From Paenibacillus glycinis (GTDB taxonomy: Bacteria; Bacillota; Bacilli; Paenibacillales; Paenibacillaceae), in NCBI RefSeq assembly GCF_009909185.1, contig NZ_JAAAMV010000023.1:1-64000 (forward strand): DNA of 64,000 nucleotides, read 5' to 3'. Shown here in pieces: positions 1-13,285 of the stretch (its first letter is position 1; every line of letters begins with the position of its first letter). Below the pieces are notes generated by a model. The model searched no databases, was not told the DNA's origin, and saw only the letters and a list, made by a program, of their open reading frames with translations. A program made the translations under genes and the position numbers.

Positions 1-72
1 ACTCCGCTCGACTTGCATGTATTAGGCACGCCGCCAGCGTTCGTCCTGAGCCAGGATCAAACTCTCCATAAA
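1..72 (-). rRNA. rrs: 16S ribosomal RNA, 5' end only
   Basis: The reverse complement carries the universal 16S start AGAGTTTGATCCTGGCTCAG, then the conserved GACGAACGCTGGCGGCGTGC stretch and ATGCAAGTCGAGCG. The gene runs leftward out of the window, so only about 72 bases are present. The mature 5' end is placed by E. coli numbering (position 8 falls at base 65) and is good to a few bases. The first variable region is cut off, so the fragment does not identify the genus. Confidence 0.97.
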
Positions 73-244
73 AGTGGTCCGAAAACCAATGTATAGAATA
101 AGCTTGTTAGCTCATTACTTGCTAGCTTGTACAAATTGGCCGAAGCCAACCGTATAAAGCAATTGTTGAATCTGACGTGATCCATATGTTCAGTTTTCAA
201 AGAACTTGTTTTACTCGCAATCACTTTCGTGGTCACAAGAAAGT

Positions 245-273
245 ATATTATCAGCAATTTCTTCGTTCGTCAA
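245..273 (-). promoter_or_regulatory. rRNA operon promoter, proximal
   Basis: On the minus strand a TTGACG -35 box (268-273) is separated by exactly 17 bases from a TAATAT -10 box (245-250), about 175 bases before the 16S start. The leader between them and the gene contains TTCTTTGAAAACTGAAC near 190-207, a sequence usual in Bacillus-type rRNA leaders. Good sigma-A promoter by eye; no transcript data. Confidence 0.8.
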
Positions 274-342
274 CATCTTTTTTACTTTCTTGTCGAAAGT
301 TGCTAATCGATGTTGTCGTTCGCCTCAAAAGCGACAAGAAGT

Positions 343-371
343 AATTTACCACAATCGAAAACCAATTACAA
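343..371 (-). promoter_or_regulatory. rRNA operon promoter, distal
   Basis: A second sigma-A-like promoter lies about 98 bases upstream of the proximal one: TTGTAA (366-371), 17-base spacer, TAAATT (343-348). Tandem promoters are usual for Bacillus-group rRNA operons. The -35 box sits only about 20 bases downstream of the ligA terminator. Apart from these two promoters and the leader, bases 73-388 hold no gene; the short frame at 57-257 is leader sequence. Confidence 0.65.
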
Positions 372-388
372 CTTGTAAAATATGACAA

Positions 389-424
389 GACCGCGACTGC
401 ACCTTTCATGGTTCAATCGCGGTC
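389..424 (-). terminator. Rho-independent terminator of ligA
   Basis: Inverted repeat GACCGCGA (389-396) and TCGCGGTC (417-424), starting about 10 bases after the ligA stop, followed on the minus strand by the T-rich TTGTCATATTTT. It would separate the pcrB-pcrA-ligA transcript from the rRNA promoters just downstream. Confidence 0.75.
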
Positions 425-434
425 TCTTCAACCT

Positions 435-4894
<4,460 letters not shown>

Positions 4895-5206
4895 AGTGAA
4901 CGTTAACTCCTTTGTTCGCATTTGTTCGCCTATCTTCAGTCTAGACAACCGCCCGGGATGTGTCAATTAGAATTGGCTGGGCAGGATTGCGTCTGCCGCC
5001 CGCCGGTCGGACCTGAATCCGTATATCCCGAAGAGGGAGAAACGGAGCTGCTGTCCGTCGATTGCTTTCCACGGAAGCCGCTGTCTCCTGCTTTTGTCCA
5101 ATGATGCGTGCTTCCCTAGAACGCGGCGTCAAAAACAAAACGGCCATGAAACGAAGGACCGCGTCGCTTATGCCCGATTCGTTATCACAGCCGTGTTGGT
5201 CGTGCT
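4895..5206. other. pcrB-pcrA spacer without a gene
   Basis: 312 bases between two genes of the same strand. I see no frame with coding character, no clear hairpin with a T-run and no convincing -35/-10 pair. The pcrA ribosome binding site is at the left end. The pair is usually adjacent in related genomes, so this long spacer may hold a weak promoter or decayed sequence. Confidence 0.5.
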
Positions 5207-5920
5207 TTATCTGCCGAACGGCACCTCCACAACCGCGGCGACCGTCGATAACGCCGCCTCCAGGTCGTCGTAGATCGCATTGCCGACGATGACGGTATGC
5301 GCCGCCTCCGCCGCCTGCCTCGCTTTGTCCGCATTGTCGATGCCGCCGCCATAGAATACTCTCGCACCCGATACGAGTCTCGACGCGCGCTTGACGAGCG
5401 CCATGTCTCCGAATATCCCGCTGTACTCCATGTACACGATCGGCAGCCTCATCAGCTTGTCCGCCAAATAAATATGCGCCGTGACGGTCTCCGCGTCCAG
5501 CGATGCCCGCGCTCCGGTCAACTTGGCTGCCTCGGCTTCCCCGTTCAGGATCAGGTAGCCCTCCGCCGAAGTGATCTCCCACGGAATGAACGCGCCGAAC
5601 TTGCGCAGCGCTCCGATCTGCCTGCCCGCCATCCATTCCGCGCGGTCAGTGTTCAGCACGAGCGGAACGAAATAATGATCGAAGCCGGGAACTGCCGCCT
5701 CCTCGCTGGACACCTCCAGCGCGCACGGCACTTCGTAGCGCCGGATGCGCGACATGAGATCGACCGTGTTGTCGAACGTGACGCCCGTCGTGCCGCCCAC
5801 GATCACGGCATCCGTTCCGGACATGCAAACCGCGTCCAGCCGCTCGTCGCTGATCTCGCGTTCGGGGTCCAGCTTGAACGCGTGCCGCCAATGTTCGTAT
5901 ATCGCCGATTGCAGCTCCAT
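5207..5920 (-). CDS. pcrB: Heptaprenylglyceryl phosphate synthase PcrB
   Basis: PcrB transfers a heptaprenyl chain from heptaprenyl diphosphate to sn-glycerol-1-phosphate, giving an ether lipid of Bacillales. The 237 residues form a single TIM-barrel domain of the GGGPS family: an early KLDPER-type strand, MSGTDAVIVGGTTGVT, EVSSEEAAVPGFDHYFVP, and the phosphate-binding end GARVFYGGGIDNADKA. The ATG at 5920 follows GTGGAGG. It is 33 bases downstream of the STAS gene, so it may be co-transcribed with the signalling genes upstream, and its usual partner pcrA follows. Confidence 0.93.
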   Translation of the reverse strand: MELQSAIYEHWRHAFKLDPEREISDERLDAVCMSGTDAVIVGGTTGVTFDNTVDLMSRIRRYEVPCALEVSSEEAAVPGFDHYFVPLVLNTDRAEWMAGRQIGALRKFGAFIPWEITSAEGYLILNGEAEAAKLTGARASLDAETVTAHIYLADKLMRLPIVYMEYSGIFGDMALVKRASRLVSGARVFYGGGIDNADKARQAAEAAHTVIVGNAIYDDLEAALSTVAAVVEVPFGR

Positions 5921-5953
5921 GATTACCCTCCACTACCCAGTTGCTTCGCGCCG

Positions 5954-6322
5954 TTAAAGATTAAGCGCCTCAATCCGCTGCATCACCGCGAACTCGTTCG
6001 GATAAATCATCAAATACTCCGTCAGCCCGACCATGCGGAAGAGCTTCTCGTAATGGGACGTGACGCCCCAAGAAAACGTATGGGCGCCCACTTTGCCGCT
6101 CATCCGGGCAAGCCGGATGAGCACGGCCATCCCTCCGCTGTTGATATAATCCACCTTCGTCAAATCAAGCGCCAAGAACCGGATGCCGCGGCCAAGCTCC
6201 GCTTCCTGTTCCAAGCCCGCGATCAGCTTCGCCTCCGCCGACTTGGTCAAATCGCCGCTCAGTTCGAGCACCATGCCGCCCGGAAATTTTCGCGCATGCA
6301 TCGAAAACGGTTGTTCTGCCAC
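5954..6322 (-). CDS. STAS-domain anti-sigma factor antagonist
   Basis: A 122-residue single STAS domain of the SpoIIAA/RsbV type. In this family a serine near the end of a buried strand is phosphorylated by an anti-sigma kinase and dephosphorylated by a PP2C phosphatase. The candidate here is Ser62 in VDYINSGGMAVLIR. The start is GTG at 6322 with AAAGGAAG upstream. It lies 16 bases after the gene for a PP2C phosphatase that also carries a kinase domain, so those are its likely partners. No sigma factor gene is nearby, so the output of the switch is unknown. Confidence 0.85.
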   Translation of the reverse strand: MAEQPFSMHARKFPGGMVLELSGDLTKSAEAKLIAGLEQEAELGRGIRFLALDLTKVDYINSGGMAVLIRLARMSGKVGAHTFSWGVTSHYEKLFRMVGLTEYLMIYPNEFAVMQRIEALNL

Positions 6323-6338
6323 TTCGTCTACTTCCTTT

Positions 6339-8504
6339 CTATGTAGGCTGCCCGTTCGGAGCCTGGGTCGATTTGCGCATAAAGTACAGCTCGGTATAAA
6401 AGCCGCGCTCGTCCCGTCCCGTCGTCCAATAGTCCGCCAGCGAATCGATCATGACGAGCCCCCATCCGCGAGGATCCTCGGACTCCAGCTTTTTGCGCAT
6501 CTCTCCTTCGTCTCTGGAAAGATGCGGGAAGTAACCCCCACCCTCGTCATAAATCCGGCATACCGCCAGCATGCTCCCAACCTGGGCAATGACCGTCACG
6601 TATTTATTCGGCTGCAGCTTGTTGCCATGTTCAATGGCATTAATCATCGCTTCGCACAGGGCGCTCTGCACATCCTCGCGAATGTCGCTCTCCGGCCACC
6701 GCTCTTCCATCCAGTCGCCGAGCTTCATGGAAATCAGCCGTTCGTCGCCAAGCTTGCTGCGCAGCGACCATTCCCGCGACATGAACGGATTGTCGAACGC
6801 GCCGACCGCCGCTCCGCGCTCTTCCGGAGACAGATTCAGCTTCGAAAGCACGCTCCGGTATTCGCCGGCCAATTCCAGCACGACGACGGTCCGGTCGTCT
6901 TGGCCGGGGCCGCACTCCTGGTCGACGCGGGCCAGCCAATCGTCGATGACGACGGCCAGATCCATGGCGGGCTCCCATGTCGCCAGCTCCGCTTCCAGGC
7001 CTTCAAAGCTGTACATCTCCCCGCTTTGATTAACGGCCTCGATCAGGCCGTCGGTATACAGCAGGAACCGGTCGCCGTCCTCCAGCTGCAGGCTGAACTC
7101 CTCATAAACGGCTTCGGGATCGATGCCGATCGGAAGCGAGCTGCAGTCGACCGCATGGAAATGCCCGTCCTTCGCGATGACGTAAGGCGACAGATGCCCT
7201 GCGCTCGCATACTGCACCTGATTGTTCGTCAAGTCGATGACGCCAACGCCGATCGTCACGGAGCCTTCCTCGCCCATCGCTTCGCAGAGCTGACGGTTCA
7301 TGCGCGCAAGCACCTCGGAGGGGCTGCCGTTTCGGCGAATCTCGGACCGAAAGACGAGCAGCTGGGCGGACATGAGGAGCGCGGCGGGCATGCCTTTGCC
7401 GGACACGTCGCCGATCATGATCGCGAAGCGGCTCGGTCCGAGGGACACCACGTCGAAGAAATCCCCGCCTACTTCGCTGTAGGACTGACAGCGCGCCGTA
7501 ATCCGGTAAGCGCCGATGGTCAAGTCGCCGGGAGGAAGGAGCTTTTGCTGGACGTTATAGGCCAGCTTCAGTTCGCGTTCGAGCGATTCGTATTCCCGGT
7601 TGATCCGGTTTTGAAGCTCGTTGTAGGCGATGGCCAGCTCCCCCGCCTCGTCGTGCACGACCGCCGCCGCCTCGTTTCTCGGCAGCTCGTGGCCGCCGAC
7701 CAATCCCCGGATGCCGCGGATCAGCCCCCGCAGCTCCTGCCTGAATTGCATGGTCACGTAGCTAAACAAGCTTAGTCCCATTATAAAATAAAACAGCGCG
7801 ATGATGCCAAATTTGTAAGGATCGAGCGCGCTGTGCGGCCTCGCCGTGACGATCGCCAGCTGAATCAGGCTGAGGATCGTGACCACGAACGTGCAGGTAT
7901 AGGTGATGACGAGCGGCTGCGCAACGGATGCGCGTCCGTCGAATCCGCCGGGCAGCGGCTGCAGCCGCATCAGCACCGGCCTCAGAATGCGCCGCACGGA
8001 CGTAAACAAAACGATGGCGATGAAGATGAACAAGCTTTGCTCGCCCACGATGGTCCCCAGCAGCCGCAGCCCGTCCAATTCCGCTCTGGCGAGGTTCCGC
8101 AAGATGTCAAAGCCGTGAAACACGATCGAAAACGACAGCCCGACGATCATGATCCCCCCGAGCAGCTCGTAGGGCAGCCGGTACAGCCGGCGCAGCGCCA
8201 TGTTCGTTTGGCGTTCCGCGTTCGCGTCGGCATCCTGGCCGAGATTGGCTTGCAGCAGTCCGAAGACCGGCTTCAGCCGAAGAGCCGAGACGCAAAGGAG
8301 CGCAAACGCGAGCATGAGCGCGCCCAGGCTTACGATGATTAGTGGGAACGGAAACATCTTCTCGAAGTGGGAAGCCAATATCGTGTCGCCCCGCAAAATG
8401 ACGACGCCGGCCAGCATCGTGATCAGATAAACGGCGAGCAGGCGGTTGAGCAGGGTTCCGTTATGGTAGGCGGCTTGATGCTGCCGTTCGTTCGTCACGG
8501 CCAT
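6339..8504 (-). CDS. Membrane PP2C (SpoIIE-type) phosphatase fused to a HATPase anti-sigma kinase domain
   Basis: A 721-residue signalling protein. The first ~250 residues hold about six hydrophobic segments; then a HAMP-like linker and coiled coil; then a SpoIIE/RsbU-type PP2C domain (GGDFFDV, IGDVSGKGMPAALLM, YTDGLIEA) at roughly 325-525; then a C-terminal GHKL ATPase domain like RsbW (N box ALCEAMINAIEHGN, DEGGGYF, RGWGLVMIDSL). One chain thus seems to contain both the phosphatase and the kinase that act in opposite directions on a STAS protein, which is encoded next. Its start overlaps the stop of the upstream regulator by 10 bases (ATGGCCGTGA), suggesting translational coupling. Which sigma factor or process it controls cannot be read from the sequence. 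Confidence 0.88.
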   Translation of the reverse strand: MAVTNERQHQAAYHNGTLLNRLLAVYLITMLAGVVILRGDTILASHFEKMFPFPLIIVSLGALMLAFALLCVSALRLKPVFGLLQANLGQDADANAERQTNMALRRLYRLPYELLGGIMIVGLSFSIVFHGFDILRNLARAELDGLRLLGTIVGEQSLFIFIAIVLFTSVRRILRPVLMRLQPLPGGFDGRASVAQPLVITYTCTFVVTILSLIQLAIVTARPHSALDPYKFGIIALFYFIMGLSLFSYVTMQFRQELRGLIRGIRGLVGGHELPRNEAAAVVHDEAGELAIAYNELQNRINREYESLERELKLAYNVQQKLLPPGDLTIGAYRITARCQSYSEVGGDFFDVVSLGPSRFAIMIGDVSGKGMPAALLMSAQLLVFRSEIRRNGSPSEVLARMNRQLCEAMGEEGSVTIGVGVIDLTNNQVQYASAGHLSPYVIAKDGHFHAVDCSSLPIGIDPEAVYEEFSLQLEDGDRFLLYTDGLIEAVNQSGEMYSFEGLEAELATWEPAMDLAVVIDDWLARVDQECGPGQDDRTVVVLELAGEYRSVLSKLNLSPEERGAAVGAFDNPFMSREWSLRSKLGDERLISMKLGDWMEERWPESDIREDVQSALCEAMINAIEHGNKLQPNKYVTVIAQVGSMLAVCRIYDEGGGYFPHLSRDEGEMRKKLESEDPRGWGLVMIDSLADYWTTGRDERGFYTELYFMRKSTQAPNGQPT

Positions 8505-10252
8505 AGCAATCGCCTAACCTCTTCCAGCGGCTCCGTGCCCAGCTCTTCCATGCATATACGCTCCAGGCGACGATACCAGCCAATCGCCTCCACGCGCCGG
8601 CCGCTCCGCAAGCAAAGCCTGATCATGGCTTCGTACGCCTCCTCCTGATCGGGGCGCAGCGCGATCCAATCCGACAGCTGCTGCTCCTCGCGCGCTTCGT
8701 CGTTCTGCTCGCCGTAGAACGCCGCCAGCCGCTTGATCATCGTCGTCTGCCGATCCCTCAATTGTTCTCTTGCGCGGTCCAGCCAATCCGCGTGGGGGAG
8801 CTCCGTGCCGAGCATGCCGTACAGCGGCAATGCTTTGTCATATAGCCGGCTGGCCGCTTCCCGGTCGTCCATCCATAACTGATCTCCGACGCGAGACAGC
8901 GTCATGAACGTCTCGACGTCGACGGATTCGATGATGGGCTCCGTAATGCCGATTACGCCGCGCTTGGCATACACGGTCTCTTCGTGCAAGCCGATCTCTT
9001 TGAGCGCGGAACGCAGGTCATGCAGCGTAACGTAAAGCTGGTTGGAGCGCTTCGCGGGGTCGCCTTCGCCGAACACCCGCTCGATGACATGCTCCCGGTT
9101 GCTTTTGTATCCTGTCTGCAGCAGCAAGTAGACGAACAATTCGCCGGCTTTCCGGCGTTTCCATACCGGTTCGGCCATCGGTCCGTCATCGGAGCTGAAG
9201 CCGATCCCGTCGAATAGTTTGATGTTCCATTTCGAGCCTATCTCGGTTGCATGCCGAGGGGCGCCGGCGCCTTCGCGATCCGGCTCCGGGCGTAACGGCC
9301 GTGACCGAGCGGTCTCCGAAGCCGCCGTCACCCGCTTCCGCATTTCTTCGACCAGCCGTTCGATAGCCGGGGTCGACACGGTCCCTCGCAGCCGGTCAAG
9401 CGTTCCGAGCATCTCCGCCGCCGCCGCCTGCCGGCCTTCCGCAAGCTGCCTTACGACCGCCGCCGCCGCCGCGTAAATGCTGCTCTCGATATCGTCGTTC
9501 AGCGCCGCGGGCAGCTGCTCCTCCGCTCGATTCAGCAGCACCGCTTTGCTCAAGTACGCATAGCGTGCCGGCAGCTCCTCGCACAATGCCCCGTCCGGCT
9601 TCTCGCTCGCAAGCAGCCGCACAACCGATCCCGCGCCCGGATGCTCCGCCGCGTGCCGTTTCAACCAGTTCATCCAGAACGGCCAGTCCGGCCGGGACTG
9701 CTCCTGCGGGTCGAACAGCATGCAGTCGAGCAGCACGAAGCTCGTCCAAAGCGGCCTGCCCTCTTCCCGGAAACGATCCGCGGCGGCAAACAGCAGCTTG
9801 CGCGCTTCCTCGAACCGGGATGGCCGTTCGGCGGCGCTCGCCGACGCGCGGGCCAACGCCCAGGGGACGAAGCCGCTGCAATTCTCGGGATTGCGGTCCC
9901 ACTCCTGCGCCAGCAGCGACATGAACGGTTTCGCTTCGTGCAGGTCCCCGACCTGCACGTACAATAAGCCGAGCATCGCCATCATGGCCAGCATCGCGGA
10001 CTCGTCCGCTTGAGCGGCGAAGCCGCGCAGCGCCGCTTCCAGGCGCTGTTTCGTCTCCATGAGACGCCCGTTCAACAATCCGTTCTCGCATTCCGCGCGA
10101 AGGAGAAGCGGCGATTTCATTCTTATGTCGGCCGGAATAGACAACAGCTGCCCGATGGGCGGCATCTGCCCGTCCAGAATCGTCTGTTCGATTTTCATGA
10201 CTTGACCTAGCCATTGATCCTGCTGCGAGACATGATTGCTATTCTGATTCAT
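8495..10252 (-). CDS. SARP-like transcriptional regulator with BTAD domain
   Basis: 585 residues. Residues 1 to about 310 are helical and Ala/Leu/Arg-rich, probably TPR-like. About 335-430 is a winged-helix DNA-binding domain of the OmpR/SARP type (WKRRKAGELFVYLLLQTGYKSNREHVIERVFGE, LYVTLHDLRSALKEIG). About 445-585 is a bacterial transcriptional activator domain (WLDRAREQLRDRQ, LRLCLRSGRRVEAIGWYRRLE, LGTEPLEEVRRL). The ATG at 10252 follows GTGAGGA. It is the first gene of a probable regulator-phosphatase/kinase-STAS set, so it may respond to the same signal. Its targets are not evident; autoregulation is possible but no operator was recognised in the 180 bases upstream. Confidence 0.85.
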   Translation of the reverse strand: MNQNSNHVSQQDQWLGQVMKIEQTILDGQMPPIGQLLSIPADIRMKSPLLLRAECENGLLNGRLMETKQRLEAALRGFAAQADESAMLAMMAMLGLLYVQVGDLHEAKPFMSLLAQEWDRNPENCSGFVPWALARASASAAERPSRFEEARKLLFAAADRFREEGRPLWTSFVLLDCMLFDPQEQSRPDWPFWMNWLKRHAAEHPGAGSVVRLLASEKPDGALCEELPARYAYLSKAVLLNRAEEQLPAALNDDIESSIYAAAAAVVRQLAEGRQAAAAEMLGTLDRLRGTVSTPAIERLVEEMRKRVTAASETARSRPLRPEPDREGAGAPRHATEIGSKWNIKLFDGIGFSSDDGPMAEPVWKRRKAGELFVYLLLQTGYKSNREHVIERVFGEGDPAKRSNQLYVTLHDLRSALKEIGLHEETVYAKRGVIGITEPIIESVDVETFMTLSRVGDQLWMDDREAASRLYDKALPLYGMLGTELPHADWLDRAREQLRDRQTTMIKRLAAFYGEQNDEAREEQQLSDWIALRPDQEEAYEAMIRLCLRSGRRVEAIGWYRRLERICMEELGTEPLEEVRRLLWP

Positions 10253-10424
10253 TTGGCATCCTCACCGCGCTTCGATTATTGACATCCGGCCTTACGAAAT
10301 AGCAATCCTCCGTTTGGCCCATTCATGGTGCTAATAGTTGCTACTATTCGCTTCCGCCGTCCCAAAATCCTTTCGGTTTTGTCGAAGTTGAAAGAATAAT
10401 GCGAGAATATCGCGCCTCCAAGCG

Positions 10425-10452
10425 AAAAGAGAGACCCGATTGCAGGTCTCTC
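10425..10452 (-). terminator. Rho-independent terminator of the U32 gene
   Basis: Stem GAGAGACC/GGTCTCTC (right arm 10445-10452, left arm 10429-10436) with a short loop, followed on the minus strand by TTTTCG. It lies 14 bases after the stop of the U32 protein. Confidence 0.85.
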
Positions 10453-10465
10453 CTCTACGATGCCT

Positions 10466-12985
10466 TTATTTCACCAATTGGCCTCTCGTCACGCCAAGCT
10501 GGTTAATCGCTTTGAGGCTGCGCCATACCTGCGTGCCGCCGATGCGTCCGGCAAGCGCGTCGCTGTACAAATCGATGACTTCTTCCACTTTGTCGGCCGT
10601 TTCTTCCAAAAACTCGATGCGGAACGATCGGACGCCCAAATCCCGGAACTGCGCCATATATTCCGCTCCGGACTGCTCGATGGCGTTATATACGGTGTTC
10701 CGGCAGCCTTCGTCCACCCGGACGGGATGGGACATGCCGATCCGGTCCTGGAGCGAAGCCCTGTGCTCTTCGCACGGTCGGCCGCAGTTCGTATAATCCG
10801 TCCCCTCGCTCATGAACGTGCAGTAGACGCAGTGCTCCGTATGGAACATCGGCAGATGCTGATGAATGACGACCTCGGTGCGCGACGTGTCGCTGCTGCG
10901 CAGCAGGTCGAGCATCTGCTGCACGTTCAGGTCGTACGAAGGCGTAATGAAATCGCAGCCTGCGTCCAAGAACAGGTCCGATGCCTTATGATTCGCCACG
11001 TTGAGCGAGAAATCCCCGATCAACCGCGGAAACGGCTCGAGCGGATTGGCCGCCTTGGCGCGGAGATAATAGTACAAGGCGCCCGTATTGCGCACCAGCA
11101 CCGCATCCGGTTTCAGCTTGAGGATGTTGGCATGGTAGCCGTTTTCGCCCGGCATATGGATCCGCGGCGTCGCCAGCGCGATCGGTTTGCCGGCGCTCCG
11201 CGCAAGCTCCATCGCGGCGGGAAACTGTTTGATGAACTCGAAATCGGCGTACACCATGCCGACCTTGTCGGATCGCACCGCCGCTTCCAGCTGCTGCAAG
11301 CTCCGGCAGAGCACCGTCAGCTTGGGATCCTGGCCTGCCTCGACGGATGTCGAAGTCCCGCCGCGGCGCACGTCCGCATACGCGTCGATGCTGCGCTTCA
11401 CGTAAACGGGCGGTTTCGGCCGTTCGCCCGCGAGCGCTTCGGCGGCTTCGCGCCGCATTCGGTTCAGCTCGCGCATCGGCACGATCAGATCGCCCTGCAG
11501 CCGGGCATCCATCGCCTCCAGCTGATACACCGTACCGCCGAGACGGCCGAATTGCTCGCGCAACAGCGCCTCGTCCATCGGGCGCTTCTCCGCATGCTCG
11601 AGCGGCAGTTCCGAGACGATCTCGACGGTGTTCCCTTTCTCGACGTCGGTCCACCGCGTGCGAAGCGGCTGTCCTAGTTCTCCCTCCACGACGACATGCA
11701 GCGGGAATACGCGATAAGGCTTCTCCGTCTCGAAGGTGGCGCGCAGCCGTCTATCCAAAGCCGGATCGCTTGTCTTCCAGATCCGGTCGCCTACGTGGAC
11801 GCGGCGCAGGTCGATATCGTTGCGGCCGGGGACCAGCTCGAGTACCGTGCCTTCCTGCGCTTCGCCCTCCAGCTTGACGCCTTGCCTGCGCAGATCGTAG
11901 ACGCGGCCGCCCTCTTCCTTCTTCGTCGGGTCGCCAGCGTCGAACACGATGCCGTCCCCGCGCTTCAGCGGCGCGTCGATGCGGCATACGACGGCATCGC
12001 GCAAAATGCGCTCGACGCGACCGAGGTACACGCCGCGGCTCTTAGGAAACGTGCCTTCTACCAATTTCTTGTTGTTCGTGCCTTCCAGAAAACCGGACGT
12101 GAAGCCGCGGGAGAAGCTTTGCTGCAGCTCGCGGATCTCTTCCTTGGACGGCGCCGAACGATCGCCGTCGAAATATTTGTCGATCGCCCGGCGGTATTTG
12201 CTCACGACGTTGGCGACATACTCGGGGCTTTTCAAGCGCCCTTCGATCTTAAAGGACGTCACGCCCGCTTCGATCAGTTCCGGCACGAGTTCGACCGCCG
12301 CGAGATCCTTGGGCGACAGCAGGTAAGCCACGTCGCCCATCGGCTTCTGCACGCCGTCCACCATCAAGTCGTACGGCAGGCGGCAGGCTTGCGCGCATTC
12401 CCCGCGGTTGGCGGAGCGTCCGCCCCACATCTCGGAGGTCAGACATTGCCCGGAGTAGGACACGCACAGTGCACCGTGCACGAATACTTCCATCGGCAGC
12501 TTCGCCTGTTCGCCGATCGTCTTGATTTGCTTCAGGTTGTTCTCGCGTCCGAGCACGACTCGCTCGATGTCGAACGGCTTCGTGAATTCCACCGCTTCCG
12601 GGGACGTGATGGTCATTTGCGTGGAGCCGTGAATCGGGAAATCCGGCGACAGTTCGCGGATCAGCTTCACCAGCCCGAGATCCTGCACGATTGCGGCGTC
12701 CACGCCCGCATCGATGCACGCATCCATCAGCCGTTTCGCGTCTTCCAATTCGTTTTCGAATACCAGTATATTAAACGTCAGGAACCCTTTCACGCCGTAA
12801 CTGTGCAGGAACGCCATGATTTCCGGGAGCTCGTCCGTCTGAAAATTGTTCGCCCGCGCCCGCGCATTAAACTTCTCTACGCCGAAAAATACGGCATCGG
12901 CCCCGTTCGCCACGGCCGCCCGCATGCAATCCCAGTCGCCGGCCGGAGCCAACAGCTCGACGTCTTGCCGGTTTATCGTATTCAT
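10466..12985 (-). CDS. U32-family protein with C-terminal extension (RlhA/YdcP-like)
   Basis: 839 residues. The first ~300 form a U32 TIM-barrel domain with the family signature EVFVHGALCVSYSGQC and the cysteine set CVSYSGQC...RGECAQACRLPYD; the rest matches the long, collagenase-like (DUF3656-containing) layout. Long U32 proteins of this type include E. coli RlhA, a 23S rRNA hydroxylating enzyme; shorter relatives hydroxylate tRNA wobble uridine. RNA hydroxylation is thus more likely than proteolysis, but that is inferred from the family. The start at 12985 (MNTINRQDVELLAPAGDW) is set by GGGATGAG upstream and by family similarity; the frame upstream is open for 38 more codons. Confidence 0.85.
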   Translation of the reverse strand: MNTINRQDVELLAPAGDWDCMRAAVANGADAVFFGVEKFNARARANNFQTDELPEIMAFLHSYGVKGFLTFNILVFENELEDAKRLMDACIDAGVDAAIVQDLGLVKLIRELSPDFPIHGSTQMTITSPEAVEFTKPFDIERVVLGRENNLKQIKTIGEQAKLPMEVFVHGALCVSYSGQCLTSEMWGGRSANRGECAQACRLPYDLMVDGVQKPMGDVAYLLSPKDLAAVELVPELIEAGVTSFKIEGRLKSPEYVANVVSKYRRAIDKYFDGDRSAPSKEEIRELQQSFSRGFTSGFLEGTNNKKLVEGTFPKSRGVYLGRVERILRDAVVCRIDAPLKRGDGIVFDAGDPTKKEEGGRVYDLRRQGVKLEGEAQEGTVLELVPGRNDIDLRRVHVGDRIWKTSDPALDRRLRATFETEKPYRVFPLHVVVEGELGQPLRTRWTDVEKGNTVEIVSELPLEHAEKRPMDEALLREQFGRLGGTVYQLEAMDARLQGDLIVPMRELNRMRREAAEALAGERPKPPVYVKRSIDAYADVRRGGTSTSVEAGQDPKLTVLCRSLQQLEAAVRSDKVGMVYADFEFIKQFPAAMELARSAGKPIALATPRIHMPGENGYHANILKLKPDAVLVRNTGALYYYLRAKAANPLEPFPRLIGDFSLNVANHKASDLFLDAGCDFITPSYDLNVQQMLDLLRSSDTSRTEVVIHQHLPMFHTEHCVYCTFMSEGTDYTNCGRPCEEHRASLQDRIGMSHPVRVDEGCRNTVYNAIEQSGAEYMAQFRDLGVRSFRIEFLEETADKVEEVIDLYSDALAGRIGGTQVWRSLKAINQLGVTRGQLVK

Positions 12986-13028
12986 ATCGCTAATCTCATC
13001 CCTATCTATTAAACCCTTATTTGTTTTC

Positions 13029-13057
13029 AGTGTACCAGAGCGGGCCGTTAAACAAAA
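13029..13057 (-). promoter_or_regulatory. Possible promoter of the U32 gene
   Basis: On the minus strand an extended -10, TGGTACACT (hexamer 13029-13034), lies 44 bases before the start codon, with a poor -35 (TTTTGT, 13052-13057) at 17 bases. It forms a divergent pair with the promoter of the isomerase gene. Confidence 0.4.
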
Positions 13058-13207
13058 GCCGCCATAGTGGAGGGAACGGCTGGGGCCATCACCTTGCAAC
13101 GCCGCACGCTGCCAGAAAACGATAGAAACGCCGCCCTCCAGCCATAATGTTGATCGGATGATTTTTGCTCATTATATATGCTTTTTTGTCATTGACCCCT
13201 CGGAATC

Positions 13208-13236
13208 TTACCCTTGGAAATTGCCCATGCTATAAT
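13208..13236 (+). promoter_or_regulatory. Promoter of the sugar-phosphate isomerase gene
   Basis: A perfect TATAAT (13231-13236) with TTACCC (13208-13213) 17 bases upstream, 50 bases before the start codon. The -35 is weak, so an activator may be needed. A second candidate -35, TTGACC at 13192, is too far away. Confidence 0.6.
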
Positions 13237-13285
13237 GGATTGCAGACCTGCAGTACATATCCATTTGGGAGGTAACTATACACGT

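Noticed and set aside
57..257. 66-codon frame in front of the 16S gene
   Set aside because: It lies across the rRNA leader and proximal promoter and has no RBS or similarity.
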